From: Nocardiopsis flavescens
GTDB taxonomy: Bacteria > Actinomycetota > Actinomycetes > Streptosporangiales > Streptosporangiaceae
Length of the DNA stretch: 64,000 nt
Direction of reading: 5' to 3'
NCBI RefSeq assembly: GCF_900141985.1
Contig: NZ_FQZK01000013.1
Coordinates: forward strand, 1-64,000
The notes below the pieces were generated by a model. It ran no database searches and was not told the origin of the DNA. It saw nothing but the letters and a program-made list of their open reading frames with translations. Numbering within the stretch: the first letter of the stretch is position 1; each line of letters opens with the position of its first letter. Positions 1-8,786 of this stretch are shown here, piece by piece. Both the position numbers and the translations under genes were made by a program.

Positions 1-1
1 T

Positions 2-121
2 CCCTCGCGTGAGGATGTGGGTCGGGTGATCATTTCGCGGGAGACGGTGATCGACAACGTCAATCCCACGATCGTGCCGCGGACCCAGGTCGAGCGCAGG
101 CGCCGCAAGAAGTCCGCCTGA
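2..121 (+). CDS. C-terminal end of an unidentified protein
   Basis: An open frame runs from the window edge to a TGA at 119-121 and yields 39 residues ending in a very basic tail (RRRRKKSA). Codon third positions are almost all G or C, as in its neighbours, so it looks like the real end of a rightward gene. The fragment is too short to assign a family; the basic tail could be a nucleic-acid or membrane-facing end, which is only a guess. The next gene starts 76 bases further on in the same direction. Confidence 0.5.
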   Translation, partial: PSREDVGRVIISRETVIDNVNPTIVPRTQVERRRRKKSA

Positions 122-197
122 CGCTCGCGCCGGCCCGCGCCCGGACACGGGACACGCGGCCCCGCCACCACCCCTTTCACCCCGTTCGTGGGGTGAG

Positions 198-1427
198 ATG
201 GTGCCGGGGGTGGTGACCGTGGCTCCGACGGACGCTCAGGGCGAGTACCTGTTCGACGAACTGGTGCGGTCCGTGCACGACAGCGGGCCGCTGGAGGTCC
301 TGGACGCGGTCGAGGCCTACGCGGCGGCGATCGGCCTGGGCCGGATCACCGTCTACCTCGTCGACCTGCAACAGCGCATGCTGGTCCCGCTGACCGAGGG
401 CGAGCCCCTCCCCGTGGAGGGCACCACCGCGGGCGGCGCCTACCGCTCCGAGTCCCTGCGCCTGGTCGAGGGAGACGGCGGGCTGGACCTGTGGCTGCCG
501 CTGCGCGACGGCGCCGACCGCATGGGCGTCCTGTACGTGTGCGCCCCCCTGCTGGACGAGCCCACGCTGCGCCGCTGCCAGACCCTCGCCGCCCTGCTGG
601 CCCTGGTCATCACGTCCAAGCGCGCCTACAGCGACACCTACGTCCGCCACACCCGCGCCCGCCCGGTGCACCTGCGCACCGAGATGCTCCGCGCCTTCCT
701 GCCGCCGCGCACCCTGGGCACCGTCCGCGGCGTCTCCACCGCCGTCCTGGAACCCGCCTACGAGCTGGGCGGAGACGCCTTCGACCACTCCCTCACCAAG
801 GACGTCCTGCACGTGGCGATCCTGGACGCCATGGGCCACGACCTCGCCTCCGGGCTGACCGCCTCCGTGGCCATGGCCGGCGCCCGCAGCGCCCGCCGCA
901 ACGGGGCCGGACTGCGCGAGCTCACCGCGGAGGTGGAGGAGGCGCTCACCACCTGGCTGCCCGAGCGCTTCTGCACCGGCGTCTTCGCCACCCTGAACCT
1001 GAGCAGCGGGGTGTTCTCCTGGGTCAACTGCGCCCACCCGGCGCCGCTCCTCATCCGCAAGGGGCGGCTCTCCCCGGGCGCCCTGGAACGCGACTCCGAA
1101 CTCCCCCTGGGCCTGACCGGCGTCGGCCCCCGCGCCGACGAGCGCACCGTCCACGAGGTCCGGCTCGACGCGGGCGACCAGGTCCTGCTCTACACCGACG
1201 GCGTGACGGAGGCCCACGACGGGCAGGGCCGCATGTTCGGCCTCGAACGGTTCGCCGACTTCATCATCCGCGCCACCTCCGCCGAGGAACCGGCCCCGGA
1301 GACCCTGCGGCGCCTCATCCACTCCATCCACGACCACCAGCGGGGGAGCTTCACCGACGACGCCACCATCGTGCTGCTGGAGTGGACCCCCGACGGGGCC
1401 GGACCGCACCGGAGCCCGCCGGCCTGA
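198..1427 (+). CDS. PP2C-family SpoIIE-type serine/threonine phosphatase
   Basis: A 409-residue cytoplasmic protein. Residues 30-150 resemble a degenerate GAF-like sensor region. Residues 165-395 form a SpoIIE/RsbU-type PP2C phosphatase: the metal-binding motif GGDAFDHS is at 191-198, ILDAMGHD at 207-214 and the final DDAT motif near 390. Such enzymes dephosphorylate anti-sigma-factor antagonists or similar partners in actinobacterial partner-switching systems. No anti-sigma gene is adjacent, so the partner is unknown. The ATG at 198 is preceded by a weak GGGGTGAG ribosome site. The gene converges with the cyclase-family gene, leaving only 9 bases between them. Family assignment is firm; the substrate is inference. 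Confidence 0.88.
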   Translation: MVPGVVTVAPTDAQGEYLFDELVRSVHDSGPLEVLDAVEAYAAAIGLGRITVYLVDLQQRMLVPLTEGEPLPVEGTTAGGAYRSESLRLVEGDGGLDLWLPLRDGADRMGVLYVCAPLLDEPTLRRCQTLAALLALVITSKRAYSDTYVRHTRARPVHLRTEMLRAFLPPRTLGTVRGVSTAVLEPAYELGGDAFDHSLTKDVLHVAILDAMGHDLASGLTASVAMAGARSARRNGAGLRELTAEVEEALTTWLPERFCTGVFATLNLSSGVFSWVNCAHPAPLLIRKGRLSPGALERDSELPLGLTGVGPRADERTVHEVRLDAGDQVLLYTDGVTEAHDGQGRMFGLERFADFIIRATSAEEPAPETLRRLIHSIHDHQRGSFTDDATIVLLEWTPDGAGPHRSPPA

Positions 1428-1436
1428 GCCGCCCGC

Positions 1437-2237
1437 TCACCACAGGGCCAGGACCCGGCTGGGCCCGCCGGAGGCGTCCGCCCCCGGCAGCACGCCCACC
1501 GTGAGCAGGGCGCCCGCCGGCGGCAGCCGCTCCAGCCCGCGCAGGGCCTCCAGGCCCCACCGGTCGGCCCGGCCCAGCACCTCGTGCGCCTCGAACCCCG
1601 TCGAGGCGCCCGGGTCGGTGCTGAGCGTGTCCACCCCGGTCCCGACGATCCCCCGCCGGGAGACGAGGAACTCGCAGGCCTGCGCGGAGAACCCCGGGAA
1701 GTGCCACGCCCCGTCGCCGTCCGCGCCGCGCACCGCCGCGTCGCCCCGCTCCCAGCGGTCGCTCCAACCCGAGTGCATGAGCACCGCGGCGCCGCGCGGG
1801 ATCTCCCCGTGCGCGCGCTCGAACTCCAGGACGTCCTCCACCGTCACGGCGGTGTCGGGGTCCCGCGCCGCCCGGGCGGAGATGTCGATGACCGCCGCGG
1901 GCGCCACCAGCTCCTCGGGCCGGATGTCGGGCACCATGCGGCCCCCGCCGATCACGTGCCCGGGCGCGTCCAGGTGGGTCCCGGTGTGCTCGCCCAGCGT
2001 CCACCGCTGCACGTAGAACCCGAAGCCGCCCTCGGGGGCGGGCCCGGAGACGGTCTCCCGCCGCGGCTTCTCGTCGTCCCACCCCGGCAGCTCCGGCGTG
2101 ATGACGTGGCTGAGGTCGGCGACGTGCCGGTATCCCCGCGGCCACGGGGCCGGCTCCGCCGGGGGCCGCCCGCCCCCGGAGGCGGACTCCCCGGCCGTCC
2201 GGGACCGTACGGTCTCACCGGTTCCGTGCAGGCACAT
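1437..2237 (-). CDS. Cyclase-family (kynurenine formamidase-like) metal-dependent hydrolase
   Basis: A 266-residue protein of the cyclase/KynB-like superfamily. The diagnostic metal-binding motif HTGTHLDAPGH is present in the first half, and the protein ends in a family-typical stretch with GVDTLS and a final PSRVLALW. Family members hydrolyse formyl-kynurenine, isatin or related ring or amide substrates using Mn or Zn ions. No tryptophan-degradation genes lie nearby, so the substrate is unknown. I prefer the ATG at 2237 because GGAGGGG lies 6 bases upstream; a GTG at 2288 would add 17 residues but has poor spacing. The gene is divergent from the alpha-glucosidase gene. Confidence 0.82.
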   Translation of the reverse strand: MCLHGTGETVRSRTAGESASGGGRPPAEPAPWPRGYRHVADLSHVITPELPGWDDEKPRRETVSGPAPEGGFGFYVQRWTLGEHTGTHLDAPGHVIGGGRMVPDIRPEELVAPAAVIDISARAARDPDTAVTVEDVLEFERAHGEIPRGAAVLMHSGWSDRWERGDAAVRGADGDGAWHFPGFSAQACEFLVSRRGIVGTGVDTLSTDPGASTGFEAHEVLGRADRWGLEALRGLERLPPAGALLTVGVLPGADASGGPSRVLALW

Positions 2238-2457
2238 GCGCCACCCCTCCACCCCGTCGCGGTACGCCCGGCGCGCGGGCGCAGCCACCCTACCGGGGCG
2301 GGTCCCCGTGCGCCCGCGGACGGGCGCCGCACCGGGCGTGCCCGCGGACCGGTCCCGCCCGGCGGCGGACCTGCGTCCCCCGGGGCCCGGGGTTCACCGC
2401 GGGTCCCGGCGGGGGAGGAAGCAGGGGCGAGCGCCCCTGCGAGACCCCGGAGGCCCC

Positions 2458-4140
2458 ATGGCCCAGCCCCCCGCCGACCCCTGGTGGAAGTCCGCCGTCG
2501 TCTACCAGGTCTACCCGGCCAGCTTCCAGGACGGGGACGGCGACGGCGTGGGCGACCTGCCCGGCGTCATCGACCGCCTCGACCACCTGCACACCCTCGG
2601 CGTGGGCGCGGTCTGGCTGTCGCCGGTGTACCCCTCGCCCTGGGACGACAACGGCTACGACGTCAGCGACTACCGCGGCATCCACCCCCGGTTCGGGACG
2701 CTGGACGACTGGGACCGGCTGCGCGACGGCCTGCACGAGCGCGGCATGCGGCTCGTCATGGACCTGGTCGTCAACCACACCAGCGACGAGCACCCCTGGT
2801 TCGCCGACTCCCGGTCCTCCAAGGAGTCCCCCCGGCGCGACCACTACATCTGGCGCCCGGGCCGCGACGGAGGGCCGCCCAACAACTGGGGTTCGGTGTT
2901 CTCCGGTCCCGCCTGGACCCGCGACGAGGCCACCGGCGAGTACTACCTGCACCTGTTCAGCCGCCGCCAGCCCGACCTCAACTGGGAGAACCCCGAGGTC
3001 CGCGCGCAGGTGCACGACATCGCCCGCTGGTGGCTGGACCGGGGCGCCGACGGGTTCCGGATGGACGTGATCAACTTCGTGTCCAAGGCCCCGGGGCTGC
3101 CCGACGGCCCCGTGCCCGCCGGTGGCGGGTACGGCCTGTTCGCGGAGCACGCCGTCAACGGGCCCCGGCTGCGCGAGTTCCTCGGCGGCCTGCGCGACGC
3201 GGCCTTCGCCGGCCGGGACGTGCTCACGGTGGGGGAGATGCCGGGGGTGGGCGTGGAACAGGCCCGGGAGCACACCGACCCGGCGGGCGGCGAGGTCTCC
3301 ATGGTGTTCCAGTTCGAGCACGTGGACCTCGACCACGGGCCGGGCGGCAAGTTCGATCCGGCGCCGCCGGACCTGCGCCGGCTCAAGGCGTCGATGGACC
3401 GCTGGCAGCTCGGCCTGGGCGACCGGGGGTGGAACAGCCTGTACTGGAACAACCACGACCAGCCCCGGGCGCTCTCCCGGTTCGGCGACGACGGGGAGCA
3501 CCGGGTCGCCTCGGCCAAGACCCTGGCCACCACGCTGCACATGATGAAGGGGACCCCGTACGTGTACCAGGGGGAGGAGCTGGGGATGGCGAACGCCCGC
3601 TTCCGCGACATCTCCGAGTACCGCGACGTCGAGACCCTCAACCACCACCGCCACGCGCTCGCCGCCGGGGAGGACGCGGAGCGGGTGATGGCGGGGATCG
3701 GCCGGATGAGCAGGGACAACGCGCGCACCCCCATGCAGTGGGACGCCTCGCCGCACGCCGGGTTCACCACCGGCACGCCGTGGATCGCGGTCAACCCCGA
3801 CCACGCGGAGGTCAACGCCGAGGCGGCGCTGGCCGACCCGGACTCGGTGTTCCACCACTACCGGAGGCTCATCGCGCTGCGCGGGGAGCACCCGGTGGTC
3901 GTGCACGGGGCCTACGCCCCGCTGCTGCCCGACCACCCCGCCCTGTACGCCTACACCCGCACGCTGGGGGCCACGGTGCTGACCGTGCTCGCCAACTGGA
4001 GCGCCGACGAGGTGGACGCGGACGCGGACCCCGCCGCCGCCGGCCCCGGGCCCCGGCTGCTGCTGGGCACCCACCCGGAGCCGGAGGGGGTGTTCGCGCC
4101 GCTGCGCCCCTGGGAGTCCCGGGTGCTGCTGTCCGGGTGA
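2458..4140 (+). CDS. GH13 alpha-glucosidase (oligo-1,6-glucosidase / trehalose-6-P hydrolase type)
   Basis: A 560-residue cytoplasmic glycoside hydrolase. The GH13 TIM barrel opens with WWKSAVVYQVYPASF. Conserved regions are visible in order: DLVVNHTSDEHPWF, DGFRMDVINF with nucleophile Asp203, TVGEMPG with acid/base Glu260, and NNHDQPR with Asp334. It should release glucose from the non-reducing end of malto- or isomalto-oligosaccharides; trehalose-6-phosphate is also possible in this subfamily. The start ATG has GGAGG 5 bases upstream, and longer upstream frames lack a ribosome site. No sugar transporter or LacI regulator is adjacent. Length and motifs match intact family members. Confidence 0.92.
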   Translation: MAQPPADPWWKSAVVYQVYPASFQDGDGDGVGDLPGVIDRLDHLHTLGVGAVWLSPVYPSPWDDNGYDVSDYRGIHPRFGTLDDWDRLRDGLHERGMRLVMDLVVNHTSDEHPWFADSRSSKESPRRDHYIWRPGRDGGPPNNWGSVFSGPAWTRDEATGEYYLHLFSRRQPDLNWENPEVRAQVHDIARWWLDRGADGFRMDVINFVSKAPGLPDGPVPAGGGYGLFAEHAVNGPRLREFLGGLRDAAFAGRDVLTVGEMPGVGVEQAREHTDPAGGEVSMVFQFEHVDLDHGPGGKFDPAPPDLRRLKASMDRWQLGLGDRGWNSLYWNNHDQPRALSRFGDDGEHRVASAKTLATTLHMMKGTPYVYQGEELGMANARFRDISEYRDVETLNHHRHALAAGEDAERVMAGIGRMSRDNARTPMQWDASPHAGFTTGTPWIAVNPDHAEVNAEAALADPDSVFHHYRRLIALRGEHPVVVHGAYAPLLPDHPALYAYTRTLGATVLTVLANWSADEVDADADPAAAGPGPRLLLGTHPEPEGVFAPLRPWESRVLLSG

Positions 4141-4195
4141 GGGCGGTGCCCGCCGGTGACCTGCGGGAGCCGCCGCGCCCCGTGTTTCAACTTTT

Positions 4196-4224
4196 TTGAA
4201 ATGCGGGCCAAGTGAGGTTAGACT
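4196..4224 (+). promoter_or_regulatory. Promoter of the siderophore-uptake operon
   Basis: A -35 hexamer TTGAAA (4196-4201) and a -10 hexamer TAGACT (4219-4224) are separated by exactly 17 bases. The -35 overlaps the right arm of a short inverted repeat, TTTCAA-CTTTT-TTGAAA, at 4185-4201. The predicted RNA start near 4231 leaves a leader of about 120 bases before the lipoprotein start codon. The run of A/T is conspicuous in this G+C-rich sequence. Confidence 0.75.
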
Positions 4225-4231
4225 AACCTTT
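4213..4231 (+). promoter_or_regulatory. Iron box (DtxR/IdeR/DmdR-type operator)
   Basis: The 19-mer TGAGGTTAGACTAACCTTT matches the known actinobacterial iron-box consensus TTAGGTTAGGCTAACCTAA at 15 of 19 positions and is nearly palindromic. It covers the -10 hexamer, the classic arrangement for repression by an Fe(II)-loaded DtxR-family repressor. It predicts that the downstream four genes are expressed during iron starvation. Confidence 0.85.
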
Positions 4232-4351
4232 GTTTGCCGGGTTCGTCCCGCTTCACCCCTTTGCGCAACCCCCTGCCGGGTCTCCCGACCCGTGCGCAGC
4301 GGCCGCCTGCCCACGGTGCGGCCGATCCCCACCGAGAAAGCACCTGTGCAC

Positions 4352-5380
4352 ATGGACTCCACCCTGCGCCGCTCCGGCGGTATCGGAACCGCGGCCCTGC
4401 TGGCCCTGGGCCTCGTCGCCTGCGGAACCCCCGCCGAGGAGGAGGCCCCCGCGGCGGGCCCGGCCGACGGCGCCTTCCCCGTCAGCATCGAGAGCGCACT
4501 GGGCACCGCCGAGATCACCGAGGCGCCCGAGCGGGTCGTCACGCTCGGCCAGGGCTCCGCCGAGACCGCCATCGCCCTGGGCACCGTGCCCGTCGGCGTC
4601 GAGGACTACGAGTGGGGCAGCGACGACACCGGCTACCTCCCCTGGGTGCACGAGGCCGTCACCGAGGCCGGGGCCGAGCTTCCCACCCGGTTCGCCGGGG
4701 CCGAGGACATCGACTTCGAGGCGATCATCGAGCTGGAGCCCGACGTCATCCTCGCCCCCTGGTCCGGCGTCACCCAGGAGCAGTACGACATCCTCACCGA
4801 CATCGCCCCCACGGTCGCCTACCCCGACCTGCCCTGGAGCACCGACTGGGACCAGCAGATCGAGATCATCGGCGAGGCACTGGGCAAGGCCGAGGACGCC
4901 CAGGGCCTCATCGACGGCATCGAGACGCAGTTCGAGGAGGCCGCCGCCGCCCACCCCGAGTTCGCGGACCTGACGTTCTCCTACGTCTACAACACCGGCC
5001 CCGGCACCCTCGGCGTCTTCCTCCCCGACGAGCAGCGCGTCGCCATGGTGCGCGGCCTGGGCCTGACCGTGGACCCCGTCGTGGAGACCTTCCCCGAGAC
5101 CGAGGGCACCGACTCCGCCGTCATCGGCCTGGAGAACGCCGACAGGCTCGCCGACAGCGACCTGGTCTTCACCTTCTACAGCAGCCCCGAGAACCGCGAG
5201 GAGATCGAGGCCCAGGACCTGTACCAGGCGATCCCCGCCGTCGGCCGCGGCTCCATCGTCGCCCCCGAGGACCAGCCCTTCGTCACCGGCTCCTCCATCA
5301 TCAACCCGCTCACCGTCCCCTGGGCGCTGGAGCGCTACGTGCCCCTCATCGAAGAGGCCGCCGCCCACCTCGACGACTGA
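4352..5380 (+). CDS. Ferric-siderophore ABC transporter substrate-binding lipoprotein
   Basis: A 342-residue secreted lipoprotein of the FepB/FhuD/BtuF (type III periplasmic-binding) family. A short signal peptide with lipobox LVAC ends about 27 residues in, so the mature protein should be anchored by a diacylglyceryl-Cys outside the membrane. The fold is suggested by APERVVTLGQGSAETAIALG, a long linker helix and a closing ALERYVPLIEEA segment. It should capture a ferric siderophore and hand it to the two permeases encoded next. GTG at 4346 is an alternative start; the ATG keeps GAGAAAG at about 11 bases. The gene heads a four-gene operon under the iron box. Confidence 0.9.
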   Translation: MDSTLRRSGGIGTAALLALGLVACGTPAEEEAPAAGPADGAFPVSIESALGTAEITEAPERVVTLGQGSAETAIALGTVPVGVEDYEWGSDDTGYLPWVHEAVTEAGAELPTRFAGAEDIDFEAIIELEPDVILAPWSGVTQEQYDILTDIAPTVAYPDLPWSTDWDQQIEIIGEALGKAEDAQGLIDGIETQFEEAAAAHPEFADLTFSYVYNTGPGTLGVFLPDEQRVAMVRGLGLTVDPVVETFPETEGTDSAVIGLENADRLADSDLVFTFYSSPENREEIEAQDLYQAIPAVGRGSIVAPEDQPFVTGSSIINPLTVPWALERYVPLIEEAAAHLDD

Positions 5381-5400
5381 CACCCACCGGTAAGGCGACC

Positions 5401-6417
5401 GTGAGAACACGCACGACGCCGCCCCGGACCGGCCCCGCCCGCGCCGTGCTCATGCTCGGCGCGGGCGCCGCCGCTCTGGCCGGGGCGGTCCTGCTCAGCC
5501 TCGTCGCGGGAGGCAGACCCACCCCGGTGCCGGAGGTGTGGGGGGTGCTGGCCGGAACGGCCGACCCCTATGTCACCACCGTGGTGGAGAGCCGCGTCCC
5601 GCGCACCGTCCTGGGCGTCCTGGTCGGCGCCGCCCTGGCCCTGGCCGGCACCCTCATGCAGGGCGTCACCCGCAACCCCCTGGCCGACCCCGGGCTGCTC
5701 GGCGTCAACGCCGGGGCCGCCGCCGCCGTGGTGACCGCCACCGCCCTGTTCGGGCCGACCTCGGTCGCCGCCACCGTCTGGTGGGCGCTGCCCGGGGCCC
5801 TGCTCGCGGGCCTGGCCGCCTACGCCGTCGGCAGCCGCGGCGGCGACGCCGGACTGGTCCGGCTGGTCCTGGCCGGGGCCGTGGTCTCCGCCGTGCTCAT
5901 GGCCTACGTCCAGGCGATCGCGCTGAGCATGCCCGACACCTTCGACAGCTACCGCTACTGGGTGGTGGGCTCCCTGGCCGGGCGCGGGTTCGACGTGATC
6001 GGCTCGGTGCTGCCGGTCGTCGGCGCGGGCCTGGTGCTCGCCCTGCTCGCCATGAGCGGCCTCAACGCCCTGGCCCTGGGCGAGGAGGCGGCCACCGCGA
6101 CGGGGGCGAACACCGCCTGGACCCGCTCGGCCGGACTGGTCGCGGGCGTGCTGCTCGCCGCCGGGGCCACCGCCGCGGCCGGGCCCATCGCGTTCGTCGG
6201 CCTGGCCGTCCCGCACGTGGTGCGGGCCCTGGTGGGCGTGGACTTCCGCCTCCAGGTCCCCTTCGCGCTGCTGGTCGGGCCGGTCCTGCTGCTGCTCGCC
6301 GACGTGGCGGGCCGCACGGTGGTGCGCCCCACCGAGCTCATGGTCGGTGTGGTCACCGCGTTCATCGGCGCACCCGTCCTGCTGTACGCGGTCCGGAAGA
6401 TGCGGACGACCTCGTGA
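5401..6417 (+). CDS. FecCD-family ABC permease (siderophore uptake), first subunit
   Basis: A 338-residue integral membrane protein with roughly ten hydrophobic segments, typical of FecC/FepD/BtuC permeases. Characteristic stretches include GVLVGAALALAGTLMQGVTRNPLADPG and, near the end, GPIAFVGLAVPHVVRALVG, which contacts the ATPase. It begins with GTG 20 bases after the lipoprotein stop, with AAGG upstream. Its TGA overlaps the GTG of the second permease, indicating translational coupling. It should form the heterodimeric channel with the next gene product. Confidence 0.92.
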   Translation: MRTRTTPPRTGPARAVLMLGAGAAALAGAVLLSLVAGGRPTPVPEVWGVLAGTADPYVTTVVESRVPRTVLGVLVGAALALAGTLMQGVTRNPLADPGLLGVNAGAAAAVVTATALFGPTSVAATVWWALPGALLAGLAAYAVGSRGGDAGLVRLVLAGAVVSAVLMAYVQAIALSMPDTFDSYRYWVVGSLAGRGFDVIGSVLPVVGAGLVLALLAMSGLNALALGEEAATATGANTAWTRSAGLVAGVLLAAGATAAAGPIAFVGLAVPHVVRALVGVDFRLQVPFALLVGPVLLLLADVAGRTVVRPTELMVGVVTAFIGAPVLLYAVRKMRTTS

Positions 6418-7487
6418 ACCGAACCCCGACCGGACCGGCCGACGCCGCCCCCGCCCGCCGCGACCCCGTGCTGCGGCTGGGACGGGCCGTCGCCCTGCCC
6501 GTCCACCCGCGCACACTGCTGTGGTGCGCGCTGCTGCTCCTCGCGGTCCTCGCCGTCGCGGTCGCCACCCTCTCACTGGGGCGGCTCGGCATCGCGCCGG
6601 GCCGGATCCCCGCCGTCGTCGCCGGCGGGGGAGAGGGCACCGAGGCGTTCGTGTACGAGCGCCTGCGCGGCCCCCGGCTGGCCGTCGCCCTGGGCACCGG
6701 TGCCGCCCTGGGCCTGGCCGGCGCGCTCTTCCAGTCCGTCACCCGCAACCCCCTCGGCAGCCCCGACGTCATCGGACTCGGCGCCGGGGCGGGGGCGGGG
6801 GCGGCCTGCGCGGCCCTGCTGCTGCCCGGCGCCGTCCCCGTCCCCCTGGGGGCCCTGGCCGGGGCGGTCCTGGCCATGGCCGTGGTGGCCCTGGCCACCG
6901 GCACCGGGCTGCGCCACCCCGGCCGGCTCATCGTCGCCGGTATCGGCGTGGCCGCCATGGCGCAGGCCTTCACCCAGTTCGTGGTGTCGGTCATGGCCCG
7001 CGACCAGGCCGGCGTGCTGTCGGCCTACATCAACGGCAGCCTCGGCGCCCGGGACTGGGACCACGCCGCGACCATCTGGGGCGCGGTCCTGCTGGCGGTG
7101 CCGCCGCTGCTGTACCTGGCCGGACCCGTGGCCGTCAACGAGATGGGCGACGAGCTCTCCGACGCCCTGGGGGCCTCCGCCGCCCGCACCCGCACCCTGG
7201 CCATCGGCCTGTCGGTGGTGCTGTCGGCCGCCGCGGTGGCCGTGGCCGGGCCGATCGCGTTCGTGGCGCTGACCGCCCCCCAGATCTCCCGGCGCCTCAC
7301 CGGGGCCGCCGGGCCCCACCTGGCCCTGTCCGCGGTCACGGGAGCCCTCCTGCTGGCCGCCGCGGACCTGGCCGTCCAGCAGTCGCCCGTCGGCGACGGC
7401 CTGCCCGTCGGCCTGTTCACCATGGCCCTGGGCGGCGCCTACCTGGGCCACCTGCTCATCCGCGAATGGCGAAAGGGAGTCCTGTGA
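6414..7487 (+). CDS. FecCD-family ABC permease (siderophore uptake), second subunit
   Basis: A 357-residue polytopic membrane protein homologous to the preceding permease. It shares GAALGLAGALFQSVTRNPLGSPDVIGLGAGAGAGAA-like features and the GPIAFVALTAPQISRRL segment that docks on the ATPase. The N-terminal 35 residues are a cytoplasmic Arg/Ala/Pro-rich extension. The GTG start overlaps the stop of the first permease (GTGA), and the stop overlaps the GTG of the ATPase gene, so all three cytoplasmic/membrane parts are translationally coupled. Confidence 0.92.
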   Translation: MNRTPTGPADAAPARRDPVLRLGRAVALPVHPRTLLWCALLLLAVLAVAVATLSLGRLGIAPGRIPAVVAGGGEGTEAFVYERLRGPRLAVALGTGAALGLAGALFQSVTRNPLGSPDVIGLGAGAGAGAACAALLLPGAVPVPLGALAGAVLAMAVVALATGTGLRHPGRLIVAGIGVAAMAQAFTQFVVSVMARDQAGVLSAYINGSLGARDWDHAATIWGAVLLAVPPLLYLAGPVAVNEMGDELSDALGASAARTRTLAIGLSVVLSAAAVAVAGPIAFVALTAPQISRRLTGAAGPHLALSAVTGALLLAAADLAVQQSPVGDGLPVGLFTMALGGAYLGHLLIREWRKGVL

Positions 7488-8266
7488 ACCCGGTACTGTC
7501 CGCCGAGGGCCTCACCCTGGGGTACGGGGGCGACCCGGTCGTGCGCGACCTGGACCTGAGCATCGCCGAGGGCGAGTTCACGGTGATCGTCGGCCCCAAC
7601 GGGTGCGGCAAGTCCACCTTGCTCAAGGCATTGGGGCGGATCAACCGGCCGGTGTCGGGACGGGTGCTGCTGCACGGGGAGGACGTCCGCGCCCAGCGGG
7701 CCAAGGCGGTGGCCCGCCGGATGGCGATGCTGCCGCAGAGCCCCACCGCCCCCGAGGGCATCACCGTGCGCGGGCTCGCCGCCCGCGGCCGGTTCCCGCA
7801 CCACACGCTGCTGCTCCAGTGGAGCCCGGCCGACGACGAGGCGGTGGACCGCGCGCTGGGGATGACCGGGCTGGCGGACCTGGCCGACGCCCGGGTGGGG
7901 GCGCTCTCGGGCGGCCAGCGCCAGCGGGCGTGGGTGGCGATGGTCCTGGCCCAGGACACCGGTGTGCTGCTGCTGGACGAGCCCACCACGTTCCTGGACA
8001 TCGCCCACCAGTACGACCTGCTGGAGCTGTTCGCCGACCTGCACCGCCGGGGCCGCACCGTCGTCGCGGTGCTGCACGACCTGGCCCAGGCCGCGCGGTT
8101 CGCCACCCGGCTGGTGCTCATGAACCGGGGGAGCGTGGTGGCCGACGGCGCCCCGGAGGCGGTCATCACGGCCGCCCGGGTGGAGGAGGTGTTCGGGCTG
8201 GCCTGCGACGTGGTGCCCGACCCGCGCACCCGCACCCCGCTGGTCATCCCCCACGAGCGCACCTGA
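7484..8266 (+). CDS. Siderophore ABC transporter ATP-binding protein
   Basis: A 260-residue cytoplasmic ATPase of the FepC/FhuC type. The Walker A motif GPNGCGKST, signature LSGGQRQR, Walker B VLLLDEPTTFLD and switch histidine in AVLHD are all intact. It should power uptake through the two upstream permeases. GTG overlaps the second permease stop (GTGA). A bidirectional hairpin terminator follows 7 bases after its TGA, ending the operon before the convergent regulator. Confidence 0.94.
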   Translation: MNPVLSAEGLTLGYGGDPVVRDLDLSIAEGEFTVIVGPNGCGKSTLLKALGRINRPVSGRVLLHGEDVRAQRAKAVARRMAMLPQSPTAPEGITVRGLAARGRFPHHTLLLQWSPADDEAVDRALGMTGLADLADARVGALSGGQRQRAWVAMVLAQDTGVLLLDEPTTFLDIAHQYDLLELFADLHRRGRTVVAVLHDLAQAARFATRLVLMNRGSVVADGAPEAVITAARVEEVFGLACDVVPDPRTRTPLVIPHERT

Positions 8267-8272
8267 GCGGCT

Positions 8273-8298
8273 CCGCCCGGGCTACTCCTCCCGGGCGG
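8273..8298. terminator. Bidirectional hairpin terminator
   Basis: Perfect 9-bp stem CCGCCCGGG / CCCGGGCGG with an 8-base loop. It sits between the siderophore ATPase gene and the convergent GbsR/MarR gene, and includes the latter's stop codon. No T-tract, as is common in actinobacterial terminators. Confidence 0.65.
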
Positions 8299-8776
8299 CC
8301 TTGTACTCCTCCCAGCGGGCGAGCAGGGCGTCGTGGTGGCCGTCCAGCCAGGTCATGTAGTCGTACATGTTGCGCAGCCGGGCGCGGGCGTGGGGCCCGA
8401 GCCCCGGCAGGCGCTCCAGGGCGTCGGCCGCCAGGCTCCGCTGCCGCTGGAGGTAGGCGCGCTCGCCGCGCAGGAACCCGCCCCAGACGTCCTCGTCCAC
8501 CGTGACGCGGCGGGTCCGCTCGCCCGGGGTCTCCACCAGGTCGACGAACCCGGCCTTGCGCAGCCGCCGCACCGACTGCGACACCGAGCCGCGGCTCACG
8601 CCGGCCCCCTCGGCGATCTGCTCGGCGCTGACCGCCTCGTCGTCGGCCACCAGCAGGTAGCCCAGGATCCGCCCCTCGGACCGGGGGCCGCCCTGGGCGT
8701 GCCAGTGCTCCGCGAAGCGTCGGATGAAGTCGTCCCGGGACCCCGGCCCCACCTGGTCCCCCCGCTCGTCCGGCAT
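8282..8776 (-). CDS. GbsR/MarR-family winged-helix regulator
   Basis: A 164-residue DNA-binding protein. A winged helix occupies about residues 30-95 (ILGYLLVADDEAVSAEQIAEGAGVSRGSVSQSVRRLRKAG), followed by helices that probably dimerise. This arrangement matches the GbsR branch of MarR regulators, often linked to efflux or osmolyte genes. I choose ATG 8776 because AAGG sits about 8 bases before it; GTG 8782 is two codons upstream. It lies only 10 bases after the TetR gene on the same strand, so the two regulators probably share a transcript. Confidence 0.85.
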   Translation of the reverse strand: MPDERGDQVGPGSRDDFIRRFAEHWHAQGGPRSEGRILGYLLVADDEAVSAEQIAEGAGVSRGSVSQSVRRLRKAGFVDLVETPGERTRRVTVDEDVWGGFLRGERAYLQRQRSLAADALERLPGLGPHARARLRNMYDYMTWLDGHHDALLARWEEYKAAREE

Positions 8777-8786
8777 GGCCACGACC

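Noticed and set aside
1584..4199. Very long rightward frame across the cyclase and alpha-glucosidase genes
   Set aside because: It is a shadow frame of G+C-rich DNA, rich in Arg/Pro/Gly, and both strands underneath carry proteins with clear catalytic motifs.
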